Shown here one piece after another: positions 51,650 through 60,423 of a DNA stretch of 64,000 nucleotides. The position numbers and the translations under genes were made by a program. Position 1 is the first letter of the stretch; each line of letters begins with the position of its first letter. The notes beneath the pieces were generated by a model. It did no database searches. It was not told the origin of the DNA and saw nothing but the letters and a program-made list of their open reading frames with translations. Source of the stretch: Vibrio pomeroyi (GTDB lineage: Bacteria; Pseudomonadota; Gammaproteobacteria; Enterobacterales; Vibrionaceae); contig NZ_AP025506.1 in assembly GCF_024347595.1 (NCBI RefSeq), positions 1,674,001 through 1,738,000 of the forward strand, in the 5' to 3' direction.

Positions 51650-51674
51650 CTACATACTACATACTACATACTAC
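51650..51674. repeat. Heptanucleotide tandem repeat (CTACATA)x3.6
   Basis: Three perfect copies of CTACATA plus CTAC lie between the hydroxylase stop and its terminator hairpin. Confidence 0.95.
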
Positions 51675-51708
51675 TTAGCGCCGAGCCCTTGAGTTTGGCG
51701 CTAATTTT
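51675..51708 (+). terminator. Terminator after siderophore hydroxylase
   Basis: TTAGCGCC (51675-51682) pairs with GGCGCTAA (51697-51704) around a 14-nt loop, followed by TTTT. Confidence 0.75.
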
Positions 51709-51993
51709 CTAGATACTTAGATAGCTCGCCTATTTTCATATTTCTTCGCTACCTTTCTCTTATTCATACCAATAATATTTTTCCTTTAGTCATCGCTATT
51801 CTCAGCTCGACACTCGCTTCTCTTACTGCGGGGTTTATCTTGGGTTCAAACAGAGCAACTATCGCCGATAAATCAAACAACTAGACGCTGATTAAAACTA
51901 TCAATACGATTTATTACAGCAGTTGTTGAGCACAAAGCCTATATTGACTAGAATGACGCACTTTTTTTATTTACGTACATTCAGGTAATGAAC

Positions 51994-52248
51994 ATGAGCG
52001 ATACTAATTCAAGACCAGCTTTACCAGATCATCTTGCAGGCAACCCACGCAGCCCACACCACGTGGCTGAGTGTTTCGAATACCCAATCGGCATTCGTCT
52101 AAATGGTAAAGAGCGTACTGATGTTGAAGAATACTGCATCAGCGAAGGTTGGGTTAAGATCCCTTCACCTAAAGCGCTAGATCGTCGCGGTCAGCCAATG
52201 CTTATTACTCTTAAAGGCACTGTAGAAGCTTACTACATCGAAGACTAA
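51994..52248 (+). CDS. DUF3297 family protein
   Basis: An 84-residue small cytosolic protein. It matches the DUF3297 pattern: LPDHLAGNPRSPHHV, GIRLNGKERTDVEEYC and SEGWVKIPSPKALDRRGQP. The function is unknown. An ATG two codons upstream (51988) is also possible; the AGG at 51983-51985 is better spaced for 51994. It is monocistronic with a strong hairpin after it. It follows the siderophore operon but is separated by a terminator, so I do not link it functionally. Confidence 0.88.
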   Translation: MSDTNSRPALPDHLAGNPRSPHHVAECFEYPIGIRLNGKERTDVEEYCISEGWVKIPSPKALDRRGQPMLITLKGTVEAYYIED

Positions 52249-52280
52249 TTGATGTCGTAATAGCTAAAGCCTATTTATTG

Positions 52281-52309
52281 AAGGGTCTAGAGAAGTCTAG
52301 ACCCTTTTT
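52281..52309 (+). terminator. Terminator after DUF3297 gene
   Basis: AAGGGTCTAGA pairs with TCTAGACCCTT, an 11-bp perfect stem with a GAAG loop and a T run. Confidence 0.93.
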
Positions 52310-52336
52310 GTTTTTATCGTGTTCAGCGATTTTTAC

Positions 52337-52837
52337 TCACCACGCAATACCGGCGCCAATTGAAAACTCCAAATCTTCTCCTTCAGCCTTATCGAAACCC
52401 GCTGTAACCACAAAGCCACTGTCCATGATATAGGTCGCGTCCAAACCACCAACTTGTTTGGTTGAGCTATCGGAGAACTCGCGGTTCTCTAGCGTTACGT
52501 CTGTATGTGTGCGCTTGATGCCGTAACCGGGTGTGATGTACAAATTTTCTGTGATACCAATCGGTGCGTGAAACTGATATTCGTTGTCACGTTGTTTGTA
52601 TTCATAAGAATCATCGTCTTCGTTATAAGCAGAGCGTGTAAATTCAACACCGTAGCCTATCGTTCCCGGACCTCGATATTTGATATATGAAGCAGACCAA
52701 TCTCTCCAACCTCGCTCAGCCGATAGCCCGAATGTAATAGCCGTTTCTTCTTGCGTTTGTTCATAGGCTTGAACGTGTGAAGTGCCGAAGATTAGGGTTG
52801 TGGCAAGAATAAGAAAGGGGAGTTTGCTACTGGTCAT
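52337..52837 (-). CDS. Unrecognised small outer-membrane beta-barrel protein
   Basis: I do not recognise a family. The 166-residue protein has a clear signal peptide (FLILATTLIFGTSHVQA, cleavage near residue 24). The mature part alternates polar and hydrophobic residues in barrel-like strands (ETAITFGLSAER, WSASYIKYRG, GTIGYGVEFTRSAY, EYQFHAPIGI, LYITPGYGIKR, VGGLDATYIM, FVVTAGFDKA, LEFSIGAGIAW) and ends in Trp, the BAM terminal aromatic. About eight strands fit an OmpA/OmpX-size barrel. The loops are acidic and Tyr-rich. It is a single gene. Confidence 0.72.
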   Translation of the reverse strand: MTSSKLPFLILATTLIFGTSHVQAYEQTQEETAITFGLSAERGWRDWSASYIKYRGPGTIGYGVEFTRSAYNEDDDSYEYKQRDNEYQFHAPIGITENLYITPGYGIKRTHTDVTLENREFSDSSTKQVGGLDATYIMDSGFVVTAGFDKAEGEDLEFSIGAGIAW

Positions 52838-52958
52838 TGGATCGCTCGCTTATGTATACAAATATCGACGCTTCTCGTGGAGATATAGCGCCATTAAATG
52901 AGTAACTTAGTCGGGGTCGTCCTTGAGCTTTTTGTTATGTATTCCTTCGTGTTGGTTT

Positions 52959-52992
52959 CGAATAGCACTCTCGATGTTGAGAGTGTTATTCG
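52959..52992 (-). other. Strong 14-bp hairpin between omp and lipoprotein genes
   Basis: CGAATAGCACTCTC pairs with GAGAGTGTTATTCG (one wobble) around a 6-nt loop. It lies 34 bases past the lipoprotein stop on the minus strand but lacks a U tract on either side, so it may be an RNA-stabilising hairpin or a weak terminator. Confidence 0.6.
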
Positions 52993-53025
52993 ATAGGGGG
53001 CTAGTTATTAAAAGCGCGTTGTACA

Positions 53026-53742
53026 CTATTTCAAAGTGCGTAATTTATTCACCTGCATCTTTGTTCGTACTTTCGTTACTTCGGCATGCGAAGGCAGTTT
53101 GTCTTTTACTTTGTTCTTGATGTCAGACATAGGAACAAAGTTCCACTGACCGTCGTGATACTTAACGACGAATGTTTGACGATTAATCTCTTCTCGGAAT
53201 ACCCAAACACCATCGTCTAAGCGTTTAAAGTCGCCAACCACGTTTCCGTCGGTGCCTGTCACCGTCCAAAAAGTGTGTTCTTGTTGTCGATAAGCGACGG
53301 AATCTTTTTGTCCCGAGATAAGCTTATCGCCAGAAGTTACCGTAACGTAACCATCGCGAATGATGATTTCACCAACACGTTGATCGTCTGAATAGATGCT
53401 GTAGAGAGTGTGCTCATCACTCACTTGTTCCTTAACGGCCACAATTTCAGCATCACCGTTGTCTTTGTTGAAGAAAGGAATGTCTCCAAGGTCTGGGACA
53501 TAAACAAATCCTAAATCAGCTTGTGCGATTTTGTCTTCTAGAGTAGGAGCGTCATGCCCATAGTTCGGATCTGGATTGTCGTAATCGCCATCTTCGTCTG
53601 AGTCATCCAGTCCAAAACCTGGGTCGACATTTTCAAAACCGTAATCCCCATCGAATTGCGGTTGTGCTTGGTCTGAGTTTCCACCTGATGAGCAACCCGC
53701 TAGAACGGCAGTAAGTACAAGAGCGATAAGTGATTTGTTCAT
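53026..53742 (-). CDS. Acidic lipoprotein of unknown function
   Basis: 238 residues from the ATG at 53742, where an AGGAAA lies just upstream and a lipoprotein signal (SLIALVLTAVLAGCSS) follows; the frame extends further upstream without such signals. The lipobox is LAGC with Cys17 as the lipid site. The first mature 70 residues are very rich in Asp, Gly and Asn (DGDYGF, DDSDEDGDYDNPDPN), possibly calcium binding or a flexible tether. The remainder is beta-rich with repeats of short strands (GEIIIRDGYVTVTSG, FWTVTGTDGNVVGDF) and a basic end. No family is recognised. Confidence 0.78.
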   Translation of the reverse strand: MNKSLIALVLTAVLAGCSSGGNSDQAQPQFDGDYGFENVDPGFGLDDSDEDGDYDNPDPNYGHDAPTLEDKIAQADLGFVYVPDLGDIPFFNKDNGDAEIVAVKEQVSDEHTLYSIYSDDQRVGEIIIRDGYVTVTSGDKLISGQKDSVAYRQQEHTFWTVTGTDGNVVGDFKRLDDGVWVFREEINRQTFVVKYHDGQWNFVPMSDIKNKVKDKLPSHAEVTKVRTKMQVNKLRTLK

Positions 53743-54339
53743 GATATTTCCTATCGTTGGGTTTATTCGTAAACACTTGATGCGCAGAAATGATTCTCGT
53801 GGGAGTAAGCCACTTATGTTCCTTATCACGGACACTCAATGTGACTAGCACTGCTGCATCGCTTGAGGTTGTACGATACGCAATCCAAAGTGTTCAATAA
53901 ATAAACTGATCAATAGGTTTAACATCACGAATGGTTATGTGTTTATTTCGTAAAAGAACGATTATGGAGATGAATTCTTAAGTTAAAGGGAGGGTGAATG
54001 GAGTTTTTTCTCTGATTCGTTCTAAAAAACGCCTTTCCGAATATGCATTAGCAAGAATAACGCAATTAACTTTGATTGCTTTGTGTTCGATTGCTCATTT
54101 TTGTCTATTTTTCACTCTGTTATTGGTTGGTTAAATAATATTCATGCAGTCGAAAATATGAAGCGTAGTCTAATTAAATGAAACTAATTTGCTGTATTTA
54201 AACAAATTAATTGTTAATGGCTATCTCTGTCACAGAAATTAATCCTGAAGCACATACAATTCCTCCTGTTTTCGAATGAGCGTAAATTTTTTTCGTTCGA
54301 GCATTTTATTCTTCCTTCGCCCAATAATATGAGGTTCCT
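53743..54339. other. 597-base AT-rich divergent intergenic region
   Basis: The region between the lipoprotein and glpT has no gene. It is AT-rich. A TTTTTCG/CGAGCA element near 54288-54303 faintly resembles a GlpR half-site pair, but its spacing differs from the E. coli operator, so I do not call it. Nothing else stood out. Confidence 0.5.
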
Positions 54340-55710
54340 ATGTTTGGAATATTCAAACCTATGGCGCATATCGATCGCTTATCATCAGATAAAGTCGATA
54401 GCACCTACACACGATTACGATGGCAGCTGTTTCTTGGTATTTTTGTCGGCTACGCAGGCTATTACTTAGTTCGTAAAAACTTCAGTTTGGCCATGCCTTA
54501 CCTTATCGAACAGGGATTCAGTCGAGGTGAGCTAGGGGTTGCATTAGCAGCTGTTTCTATTGCTTACGGTTTATCTAAGTTCTTAATGGGTAGCGTTTCT
54601 GACCGTTCTAACCCTCGTTACTTCCTCAGTGGCGGCTTATTAATGTCGGCGCTTGTGATGTTCTGCTTTGGTTTCATGCCTTGGGCAACGGGCAGCATTA
54701 CCGCGATGTTTATCCTTCTGTTCTTGAATGGTTGGTTCCAAGGTATGGGCTGGCCAGCGTGTGGACGAACCATGGTGCACTGGTGGTCGCGTAAAGAGCG
54801 TGGCGAGATAGTGTCAGTATGGAACGTTGCTCACAACGTGGGTGGCGGATTGATTGGGCCTATGTTCCTGTTGGGTCTATGGGCTTTCAATGACGATTGG
54901 CGAACCGCTTTTTATGTTCCTGCATTTTTTGCCACTCTCGTTGCTATTTTTGTTTGGTTCACAGTAAGAGATACGCCTCAGTCTTGTGGTCTACCTCCAA
55001 TTGAAGAACACAAAAACGACTATCCAGATGATTACGATAAGTCTCACGAAACTGAGATGACAGCAAAAGAGATCTTCTTTAAGTATGTCTTCAATAACAA
55101 ACTGTTGTGGTCAATCGCTATCGCGAACGCGTTCGTTTACCTGATTCGTTATGGTGTACTTGACTGGGCGCCTGTTTATCTAAAAGAAGCGAAAGACTTC
55201 TCTGTAGATAAATCATCTTGGGCTTACTTCTTATACGAGTGGGCAGGTATTCCGGGGACGTTATTGTGTGGTTGGATCTCAGATAAGCTATTCAAAGGCC
55301 GTCGTGCGCCTGCAGGTATCTTGTTCATGGTACTGGTTACTATCGCAGTATTGGTTTACTGGTTTAACCCAGCAGGTAACCCAACGGTTGATATGTTGGC
55401 TCTTATTGCGATTGGTTTCCTAATCTACGGCCCTGTAATGCTAATCGGCTTATACGCACTTGAGCTTGCTCCTAAAAAAGCGGCGGGCACAGCGGCAGGC
55501 TTAACGGGACTCTTCGGTTATTTAGGTGGTGCGGTTGCAGCAAACGCAGTATTAGGCTTCATGGTTGACCATTACGGCTGGGATGGTGGTTTCACAATCT
55601 TGGTTGGCGCTTGTATCGCCTCGATCATCTGTCTGGTGTACGCATTTATTGGTGAACGTAAGCACCATAAAGAAAAAAGCCTTGAGCGCGAGAAAGAAGC
55701 CATAGCTTAA
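54340..55710 (+). CDS. glpT: Glycerol-3-phosphate:phosphate antiporter GlpT
   Basis: A 456-residue major facilitator with 12 predicted membrane segments. It has the OPA-family signatures [17 protein letters not shown] (the region with the substrate-binding Arg45-like residue), [26 protein letters not shown] and the second-half [17 protein letters not shown]. It exchanges external sn-glycerol-3-phosphate for internal phosphate, and is also the usual entry route for fosfomycin. ATGAGGTTCCT before the ATG provides an AGG site. glpQ follows after a hairpin, the same order as in E. coli, so this is a glpTQ operon. Confidence 0.96.
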   Translation: MFGIFKPMAHIDRLSSDKVDSTYTRLRWQLFLGIFVGYAGYYLVRKNFSLAMPYLIEQGFSRGELGVALAAVSIAYGLSKFLMGSVSDRSNPRYFLSGGLLMSALVMFCFGFMPWATGSITAMFILLFLNGWFQGMGWPACGRTMVHWWSRKERGEIVSVWNVAHNVGGGLIGPMFLLGLWAFNDDWRTAFYVPAFFATLVAIFVWFTVRDTPQSCGLPPIEEHKNDYPDDYDKSHETEMTAKEIFFKYVFNNKLLWSIAIANAFVYLIRYGVLDWAPVYLKEAKDFSVDKSSWAYFLYEWAGIPGTLLCGWISDKLFKGRRAPAGILFMVLVTIAVLVYWFNPAGNPTVDMLALIAIGFLIYGPVMLIGLYALELAPKKAAGTAAGLTGLFGYLGGAVAANAVLGFMVDHYGWDGGFTILVGACIASIICLVYAFIGERKHHKEKSLEREKEAIA

Positions 55711-55773
55711 TCACTCGTTAACTTGATCGTTTGTTAAGTGAGTTTTAGCAAACACAACCATACTAATAAATGA

Positions 55774-55802
55774 CAGAGGCAGGCATAACCTGCCTCTTTG
55801 TT
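55774..55802 (+). terminator. Hairpin between glpT and glpQ
   Basis: AGAGGCAGG pairs with CCTGCCTCT around a 5-nt loop, then TTGTTAT. It is placed just before glpQ and may reduce read-through rather than end all transcripts. Confidence 0.65.
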
Positions 55803-55818
55803 ATCAAGGAATATAACA

Positions 55819-56882
55819 ATGAAAACAACGTCACTGTCTCTTACTTTATTGGCGCTGAGCTTATCGGCGAATGCACTAGCTGATCCTTTAGTTATTGCTC
55901 ACCGAGGTGCATCTGGCTACCTACCTGAGCATACATTGCCAGCAAAAGCGCTTGCGTATGCAATGAAACCGGATTACATCGAACAAGATGTCGTGATGAC
56001 CAAAGACGACCAATTGGTAGTACTTCACGACCATTATCTAGATCGCGTTACCGATGCTGCAGACCGCTTTCCAGATCGTGCACGTGACGATGGTCGTTAC
56101 TACGCGATAGATTTTACGCTTGCTGAGATTAAATCACTAAAGGTAACTGAAGGCTTTAACCTTGATGAGCAAGGTAACAGAGTGGCAGGGTATCCAACTC
56201 GCTTCCCAATGTGGCAGTCTGATTTCCGCGTACCAACGTTTGCAGAAGAAATCGAAATGATCCAAGGGTTGAATAAGATTCTTGGTTACGATGTAGGTAT
56301 CTACCCAGAAATCAAGGCACCTTGGTTCCATCTCCATGAAGGCAAAGACATCTCTAAAGCGGTACTGGCGACCTTGCATCAATACGGTTACTTAACAAAA
56401 GAAGATAAGGTCTATTTGCAGTGTTTTGACGCTAACGAACTTCAACGCATCAACGCATCAACGATGAGCTTATGCCAGCAATGGAAATGGACTTGAAACT
56501 CGTTCAGCTCATGGCTTACACCGATTGGAATGAAACCATGACTTATAAGGGCGATAAGGCGACACCTTACAGTTACGATTGGATGTTTGAGAAAGGCGGC
56601 ATGGCAAAAGTAGCAACTTATGCTGATGGTATTGGCCCGTGGAAACCTATGCTGGTGTACGACGCATCGACCAAAGACAACATCATCATTAAACCATTGA
56701 TGAAATCTGCCAAAGAGTCTGGCTTAGACGTTCACCCATATACGTTCCGTGCTGACCCAGGTCGAATTCCGGGCTATGCCGATAATTTCGATGGCATGTT
56801 GGATGTGTTTTACAACCAAGTGAAAGTCGACGGCGTGTTTACCGACTTCCCAGACAAAGCGGTAGAGTTCCTTAACCGTTAA
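55819..56882 (+). pseudogene. glpQ: Frameshifted glpQ (glycerophosphodiester phosphodiesterase)
   Basis: The start ATG at 55819 follows an AAGGA and opens a signal peptide (LTLLALSLSANALA) and the GDPD core: VIAHRGASGYLPEHT (catalytic His), DYIEQDVVMTKDD and LHDHYLD. The frame runs to a TGA at 56496, and the C-terminal third (LVQLMAYTDWNE... to TDFPDKAVEFLNR) continues in another frame to 56882. The shift coincides with a tandem duplication CAACGCAT-CAACGCAT at 56443-56458. Removing one 8-bp copy joins the frames as ELQRINDELMPAMEMDLK and gives a 351-residue protein, like E. coli GlpQ (358). GlpQ is the periplasmic enzyme that releases glycerol-3-phosphate for GlpT. As read, the protein is truncated to 225 residues plus a short tail and is probably inactive. 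A sequencing error is possible. Confidence 0.9.
56443..56463. repeat. 8-bp tandem duplication inside glpQ
   Basis: CAACGCAT occurs twice in a row, followed by CAACG. It is the exact cause of the glpQ frameshift. Confidence 0.95.
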
Positions 56883-56913
56883 GCTATTCAATAGCTACAA
56901 AACACTCGCTACG

Positions 56914-56958
56914 AAGAGCTAAAAGCAAAGTTCAAAGCTGCTTTTAGCTCTTTCTTTT
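56914..56958 (+). terminator. Terminator after glpQ
   Basis: AAGAGCTAAAAGCA pairs perfectly over 14 bp with TGCTTTTAGCTCTT around an 11-nt loop, followed by a T-rich stretch. Confidence 0.92.
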
Positions 56959-57101
56959 CAGCCCCGTGACAACTCAAATCCCCATTTTGACATTCCTCAG
57001 GTTTACACCGATCTCGCTCCTTGATAGGTTACCAACATCACAGTCAGTCGTTTGCCTAAAGGCATGTACTTACTGAACCTTATATTGAAATTGGAACCAT
57101 C

Positions 57102-57566
57102 ATGGAAGAAAGAAGCCAAGCTTATCTCGATAGCTACCTAAACTCATTACCGGAAGAAATAGCAAAGAAGCACACCTCATTCAGTGCAGACTATTTCTGC
57201 GGAGACGAATACAACGCCAATTTGTGCGCACAACTCATATTGAAAGGCGAAAAGCAGGCGTCTTGCAGCCTTGAATATTGGTACAGCCATGAAGATGAAG
57301 TGATGCCTGTTGTAGGCCACTTACAAGTTGTTACCGATTGGGACGGCAAGCCTATCTGTATTGTTGAAATCACGTCTGTTTCCTTATGTCCATATAATGA
57401 AGTGACCGCTGAATTTGCTGCCGCAGAAGGTGAGGGTGACAAAACTCTAGTATGGTGGAGGGAAGCGCATTGGAACTTCTTCTCACGTGAATGTGAAGAA
57501 CTCAAGATTACACCAAGTGAAGACATGATGTTGGTACTTGAGCGTTTCAAAGTGGTTCATCAATAA
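57102..57566 (+). CDS. ASCH domain protein
   Basis: A 154-residue protein. The ASCH (PUA-like, RNA-binding-type) fold is seen from residue 25: FCGDEYNANLCAQLILKGEKQASCSLEYWY, VVTDWDGKPICIVEITSV and DKTLVWWREAHWNFFSREC (in pieces). ASCH domains are thought to bind RNA or, in some members, hydrolyse N4-acetylcytidine; the role here is unknown. It is a single gene between the glpQ terminator and the broken dehydrogenase. Confidence 0.87.
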   Translation: MEERSQAYLDSYLNSLPEEIAKKHTSFSADYFCGDEYNANLCAQLILKGEKQASCSLEYWYSHEDEVMPVVGHLQVVTDWDGKPICIVEITSVSLCPYNEVTAEFAAAEGEGDKTLVWWREAHWNFFSRECEELKITPSEDMMLVLERFKVVHQ

Positions 57567-57660
57567 GAGTAGGTAAAAAGTGCCCATTGGTTTAATTGAA
57601 TCTTAAGCCGTGGCACTTTGACCTCGAAAAGCAGTCAAGCAATACAACAAGGAGTGTGTA

Positions 57661-58624
57661 GTGAAAATTGCAATATTGGATGATTATCAGGACGCAGTAA
57701 AAAGCCTTGCGTGCTACAGCAAGTTAGAACAGCACGAGGTTGAAGTATTCACGAAACTTACCTTGAAGACGAACTTGCGCTGAAGTTACACGATTTTGAA
57801 GCTCTCGTGCTCATCCGAGAACGTACTGAAATCACCGAGTCGTTACTATCCAAATTACCCAATCTCAAGTTAATCAGCCAAACAGGTAAAGTCAGTAATC
57901 ATATCGACCCACAATTGTGTGAACGCTTCGGTGTGAAAGTGCTGGAAGGGCGCGGTTCACCTGTTGCACCTTCTGAGCTGTGTTGGGCGTTGATAATGGC
58001 TGCATCTCGTCATATTCCTACTTACGCTTCAAACCTCAAACCTCAAACCTCAAACAGAACAAATGGCAAGATTCAGGCTCACTTGGCTTAGGCAGGACAT
58101 TAAAGGGCTTAAAGCTTGGCATTTGGGGTTATGGAAAGATCGGACGCTGCATCGCGCAATATGCCAAAGCATTCGGTATGAATGTGCTTGTGTGGGGAAG
58201 CCAAACCTCAAGAGACCAAGCACAGGCCGACGGATTTGAAGCGGCAGAAAACAAACACGCGTTTTTCAGTAATGTCGATGTACTTTCTTTGCACCTACGC
58301 TTGAATGACGCCACTAGAGGCTGCGTTACTGCTGAAGATCTTGGCTTAATGAAGCCAGACTCACTGTTTGTGAATATCAGCCGAGCGGAGTTGGTCGAGC
58401 CAAAAGCCTTGTTTAATGAACTCACCAAGGTAGCCAGCAAACGAGCGGCGATTGATGTTTTTGAAATTGAGCCCGCAACGTCAGAGAGTGAACCTCTGTT
58501 AGCCTTGTCAAACGTCACAGCGACACCGCATTTAGGCTACGTTGAACAAAATAGCTACGAACTCTACTTTGATATCGCTTTTGACAACATTCTGTCCTAT
58601 CAAATGGATAGCATATCGAGCTAG
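57661..58624 (+). pseudogene. Doubly frameshifted D-isomer 2-hydroxyacid dehydrogenase
   Basis: A GTG start at 57661 with AAGGAG six bases ahead opens MKIAILDDYQDAVKSL, a SerA/LdhA-type N terminus. After FTK near 57754-57756 the frame is lost: one missing A would restore TYLEDELALKLHDFEALVLIRERTE. A second shift is at 58029-58055, where the heptamer TCAAACC is present 3.86 times; keeping about 1.86 copies (14 bases fewer) restores YASNLKQNKWQDSGSLGLG. With both repairs the gene is 317 codons, a normal size. The rest is intact: NAD motif GIWGYGKIG, catalytic Arg in NISRAEL, Glu in EIEPA and His in TPHLGY. As read, no full-length enzyme can be made. Either decay or assembly error could explain it. 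Confidence 0.88.
58029..58055. repeat. Heptanucleotide tandem repeat (TCAAACC)x3.86 in coding DNA
   Basis: Three perfect copies of TCAAACC plus TCAAAC lie inside the dehydrogenase reading frame. Two copies too many (14 bp) explain the second frameshift. Confidence 0.95.
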
Positions 58625-58655
58625 AATCTGCCCAAAGAAAAAAGGTAGAGAAAGT

Positions 58656-59156
58656 ATGAGCTTAACAATCAGACAAGTCACAGTAGATGATGCTCAGGGT
58701 ATTATCGATGTATTAAACCCAATCATCATCGAAGGGCGTTTTACCATCTTAGATCAGACGTTTACGTTGGATGAAGAGAAAGGTTTTATTGAGTCGTTTC
58801 CCGAACGTGGCGTGTTCAGTGTTGCTGTTAATCCAACGACTAATCAATTGCTTGGTTTTCAAAACGTAGAGCCGTTTGCCTCTTATACAAAAGCTTTTGA
58901 TCATGTGGGTATTATTGGAACTTATGTAGACGCAAACAGCCGTGGGCAAGGCGTTGCAAAACAGTTATTTGAACATACATTCGAGGTCGCAAAAGCCAAA
59001 GGCTACGAAAAGCTTTTTGCTTATGTTCTAGCCGATAACGAACGCGCATTAGCGGCTTATCTCAAACCGGGTTTTGAAACTGTCGGGATAGCAAAGAAAC
59101 ACGCCAAGATTGGCGGCCAGTACTATGATGAGATTCTTATCGAGAAGTTCTTATAA
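58656..59156 (+). CDS. GNAT family N-acetyltransferase
   Basis: A 166-residue GNAT from the ATG at 58656, preceded by AAAGGTAGAGAAAG; the frame is open upstream into the dehydrogenase but without a good start. It has the phosphinothricin-type layout: IRQVTVDDAQGIIDVLN, acetyl-CoA loop NSRGQGVAKQLFEH (about 95-108), LADNERALAAYLKPGFE. The acceptor is unknown. It follows the broken dehydrogenase by 31 bases. Confidence 0.87.
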   Translation: MSLTIRQVTVDDAQGIIDVLNPIIIEGRFTILDQTFTLDEEKGFIESFPERGVFSVAVNPTTNQLLGFQNVEPFASYTKAFDHVGIIGTYVDANSRGQGVAKQLFEHTFEVAKAKGYEKLFAYVLADNERALAAYLKPGFETVGIAKKHAKIGGQYYDEILIEKFL

Positions 59157-59198
59157 GTACGGCGAAACATTCGCAACATCATCGATGCAGGAGGCATG

Positions 59199-59720
59199 AT
59201 GAACAAAGCTATAAAATCAACGGTTTCAGCCAAGCTAACCAAAACCGTCTTATTTGATTGGGGTAACACCTTAATGATCGACTTCCCAGACGCACAAGGG
59301 AAAATGTGTGACTGGGAAACCGTACAAGAAGTGAGTGGGGCACAAACCTTACTCGCTCAATTGTCGAAGCATCACAACATCTATATTGCGACTAATGCGG
59401 CCGATTCCAGTGAAGGTGACATCATTCGTGCATTTGAACGCGTCGGATTGTCCCAATACATTGATGGTTACTTCTGTAAGGCGAGTATTGGTTTATCTAA
59501 ATACGATTCTGGTTTCTATCCTGCCATTATTACCGAACTCGATATCGAACCCCAAGATCTCACTATGATTGGCGATACTCTCGAAAAAGACATTTATCCT
59601 GCGTTAGAAGCTGGCTTGCAAGTGGTTTGGCTGAACACTGAAGGCGCCATTGCAGATACACACTTACCTATTGTTGAGGTTCAAAACTTGACCCAACTAT
59701 TGGAGTTTATCAATGAATGA
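59199..59720 (+). CDS. HAD family hydrolase
   Basis: About 173 residues. Motif I is FDWGNTL (nucleophile Asp), motif II is the Thr in ATNAAD, and motif IV is MIGDTLEKDIYPALEAGL. The Gly in place of the second Asp of DxD is seen in some HAD phosphatases. It probably hydrolyses a small phosphate ester; the substrate is unknown. Two ATGs are adjacent (59196, 59199); an AGGAGG ends at 59194, so the second is better spaced. Its last 8 bases overlap the methyltransferase start, so the two are cotranslated. Confidence 0.85.
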   Translation: MNKAIKSTVSAKLTKTVLFDWGNTLMIDFPDAQGKMCDWETVQEVSGAQTLLAQLSKHHNIYIATNAADSSEGDIIRAFERVGLSQYIDGYFCKASIGLSKYDSGFYPAIITELDIEPQDLTMIGDTLEKDIYPALEAGLQVVWLNTEGAIADTHLPIVEVQNLTQLLEFINE

Positions 59721-60318
59721 GCATTCTGAGATCTGGCGTCAGTATTATCAAAAAGCCTTAGATAAACCCCATTCAAAAAGAACAGACTTCGCCATGAAGC
59801 TTAATGAGTCACTCTTAAACGTCGCGATTGATTGTGGTTGTGGTACGGGCAGTGATATCGATTTTTTAGAGCAGCAAGGTTACCAAGTGTACGGGTTTGA
59901 TGTTAATCCTGACTCGATATCAATATGTCGAGACAGGTTTGGCGGTAAGCCTTTGGTCGAGATATCTCAAAGCGCATTTGAAGATTATGATTACCCAAAA
60001 GCAGGGCTTGTCATTACCAATTCGAGCCTATTTTTTGCAGAACCGACTCAGTTTGATGAGACGTGGCAACGAATCATCAATAGCATTGAAATTGGTGGTG
60101 TATTCGCAGGCGATTTCATGGGTGTCGACGATAGCTGGGCTCATGGTTATCGCACCTCAACAACGCCACTCACTAAAGCTAAAGTGTTGAGCTTGTTTGA
60201 TGACTTCGAGGTTATACGTTTTCATGAGCGCGACGAACAAGCGCTAACCTCATTAGGTAAGATGAAGCACTGGCACACTTACTCTGTTATTGCCATTAAA
60301 CGAAGTTCGACATCGTAA
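59713..60318 (+). CDS. Class I SAM-dependent methyltransferase
   Basis: A 201-residue methyltransferase: motif I AIDCGCGTG (about 38-46), YGFDVNPDSI (motif II-like) and LVITNSSLFFAEP. The small size and the start of the catalytic fold near residue 25 suggest a TehB-like or small-molecule enzyme. It overlaps the HAD hydrolase by 8 bases, which hints at one pathway, but no substrate can be named. Confidence 0.86.
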   Translation: MNEHSEIWRQYYQKALDKPHSKRTDFAMKLNESLLNVAIDCGCGTGSDIDFLEQQGYQVYGFDVNPDSISICRDRFGGKPLVEISQSAFEDYDYPKAGLVITNSSLFFAEPTQFDETWQRIINSIEIGGVFAGDFMGVDDSWAHGYRTSTTPLTKAKVLSLFDDFEVIRFHERDEQALTSLGKMKHWHTYSVIAIKRSSTS

Positions 60319-60423
60319 TTTCGACCTAAAACTAGCCGTGCGTTGGTTTTGAAGCCAACCTCTCATTTGTAGTCTGTATAATGCTCTAAGCTAAGCCTAG
60401 ATTTCGAATAGAAGGGCTAGGTT

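Larger units (their letters stand above)
51641..51993. other. 353-base intergenic region after hydroxylase
   Basis: It holds the heptamer array (51650-51674) and the terminator (51675-51708). Beyond these is an open stretch 51705-51884 that would encode a hydrophobic segment (PLVIAILSSTLASLTAGFILG) but has no ATG, GTG or TTG start in frame and no ribosome site, so I do not call a gene. The promoter of the DUF3297 gene should lie near 51900-51970. Confidence 0.5.

Noticed and set aside
51705..51884. Open frame encoding a hydrophobic segment after the siderophore operon
   Set aside because: No ATG, GTG or TTG start and no ribosome site in frame; it begins within the terminator.
54285..54305. 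GlpR-like operator before glpT
   Set aside because: Half sites are present only weakly and the central spacing is 2 rather than 4 bases.
60342..60359. Terminator after the methyltransferase gene
   Set aside because: The stem is short with a wobble and the following bases are not a T run.
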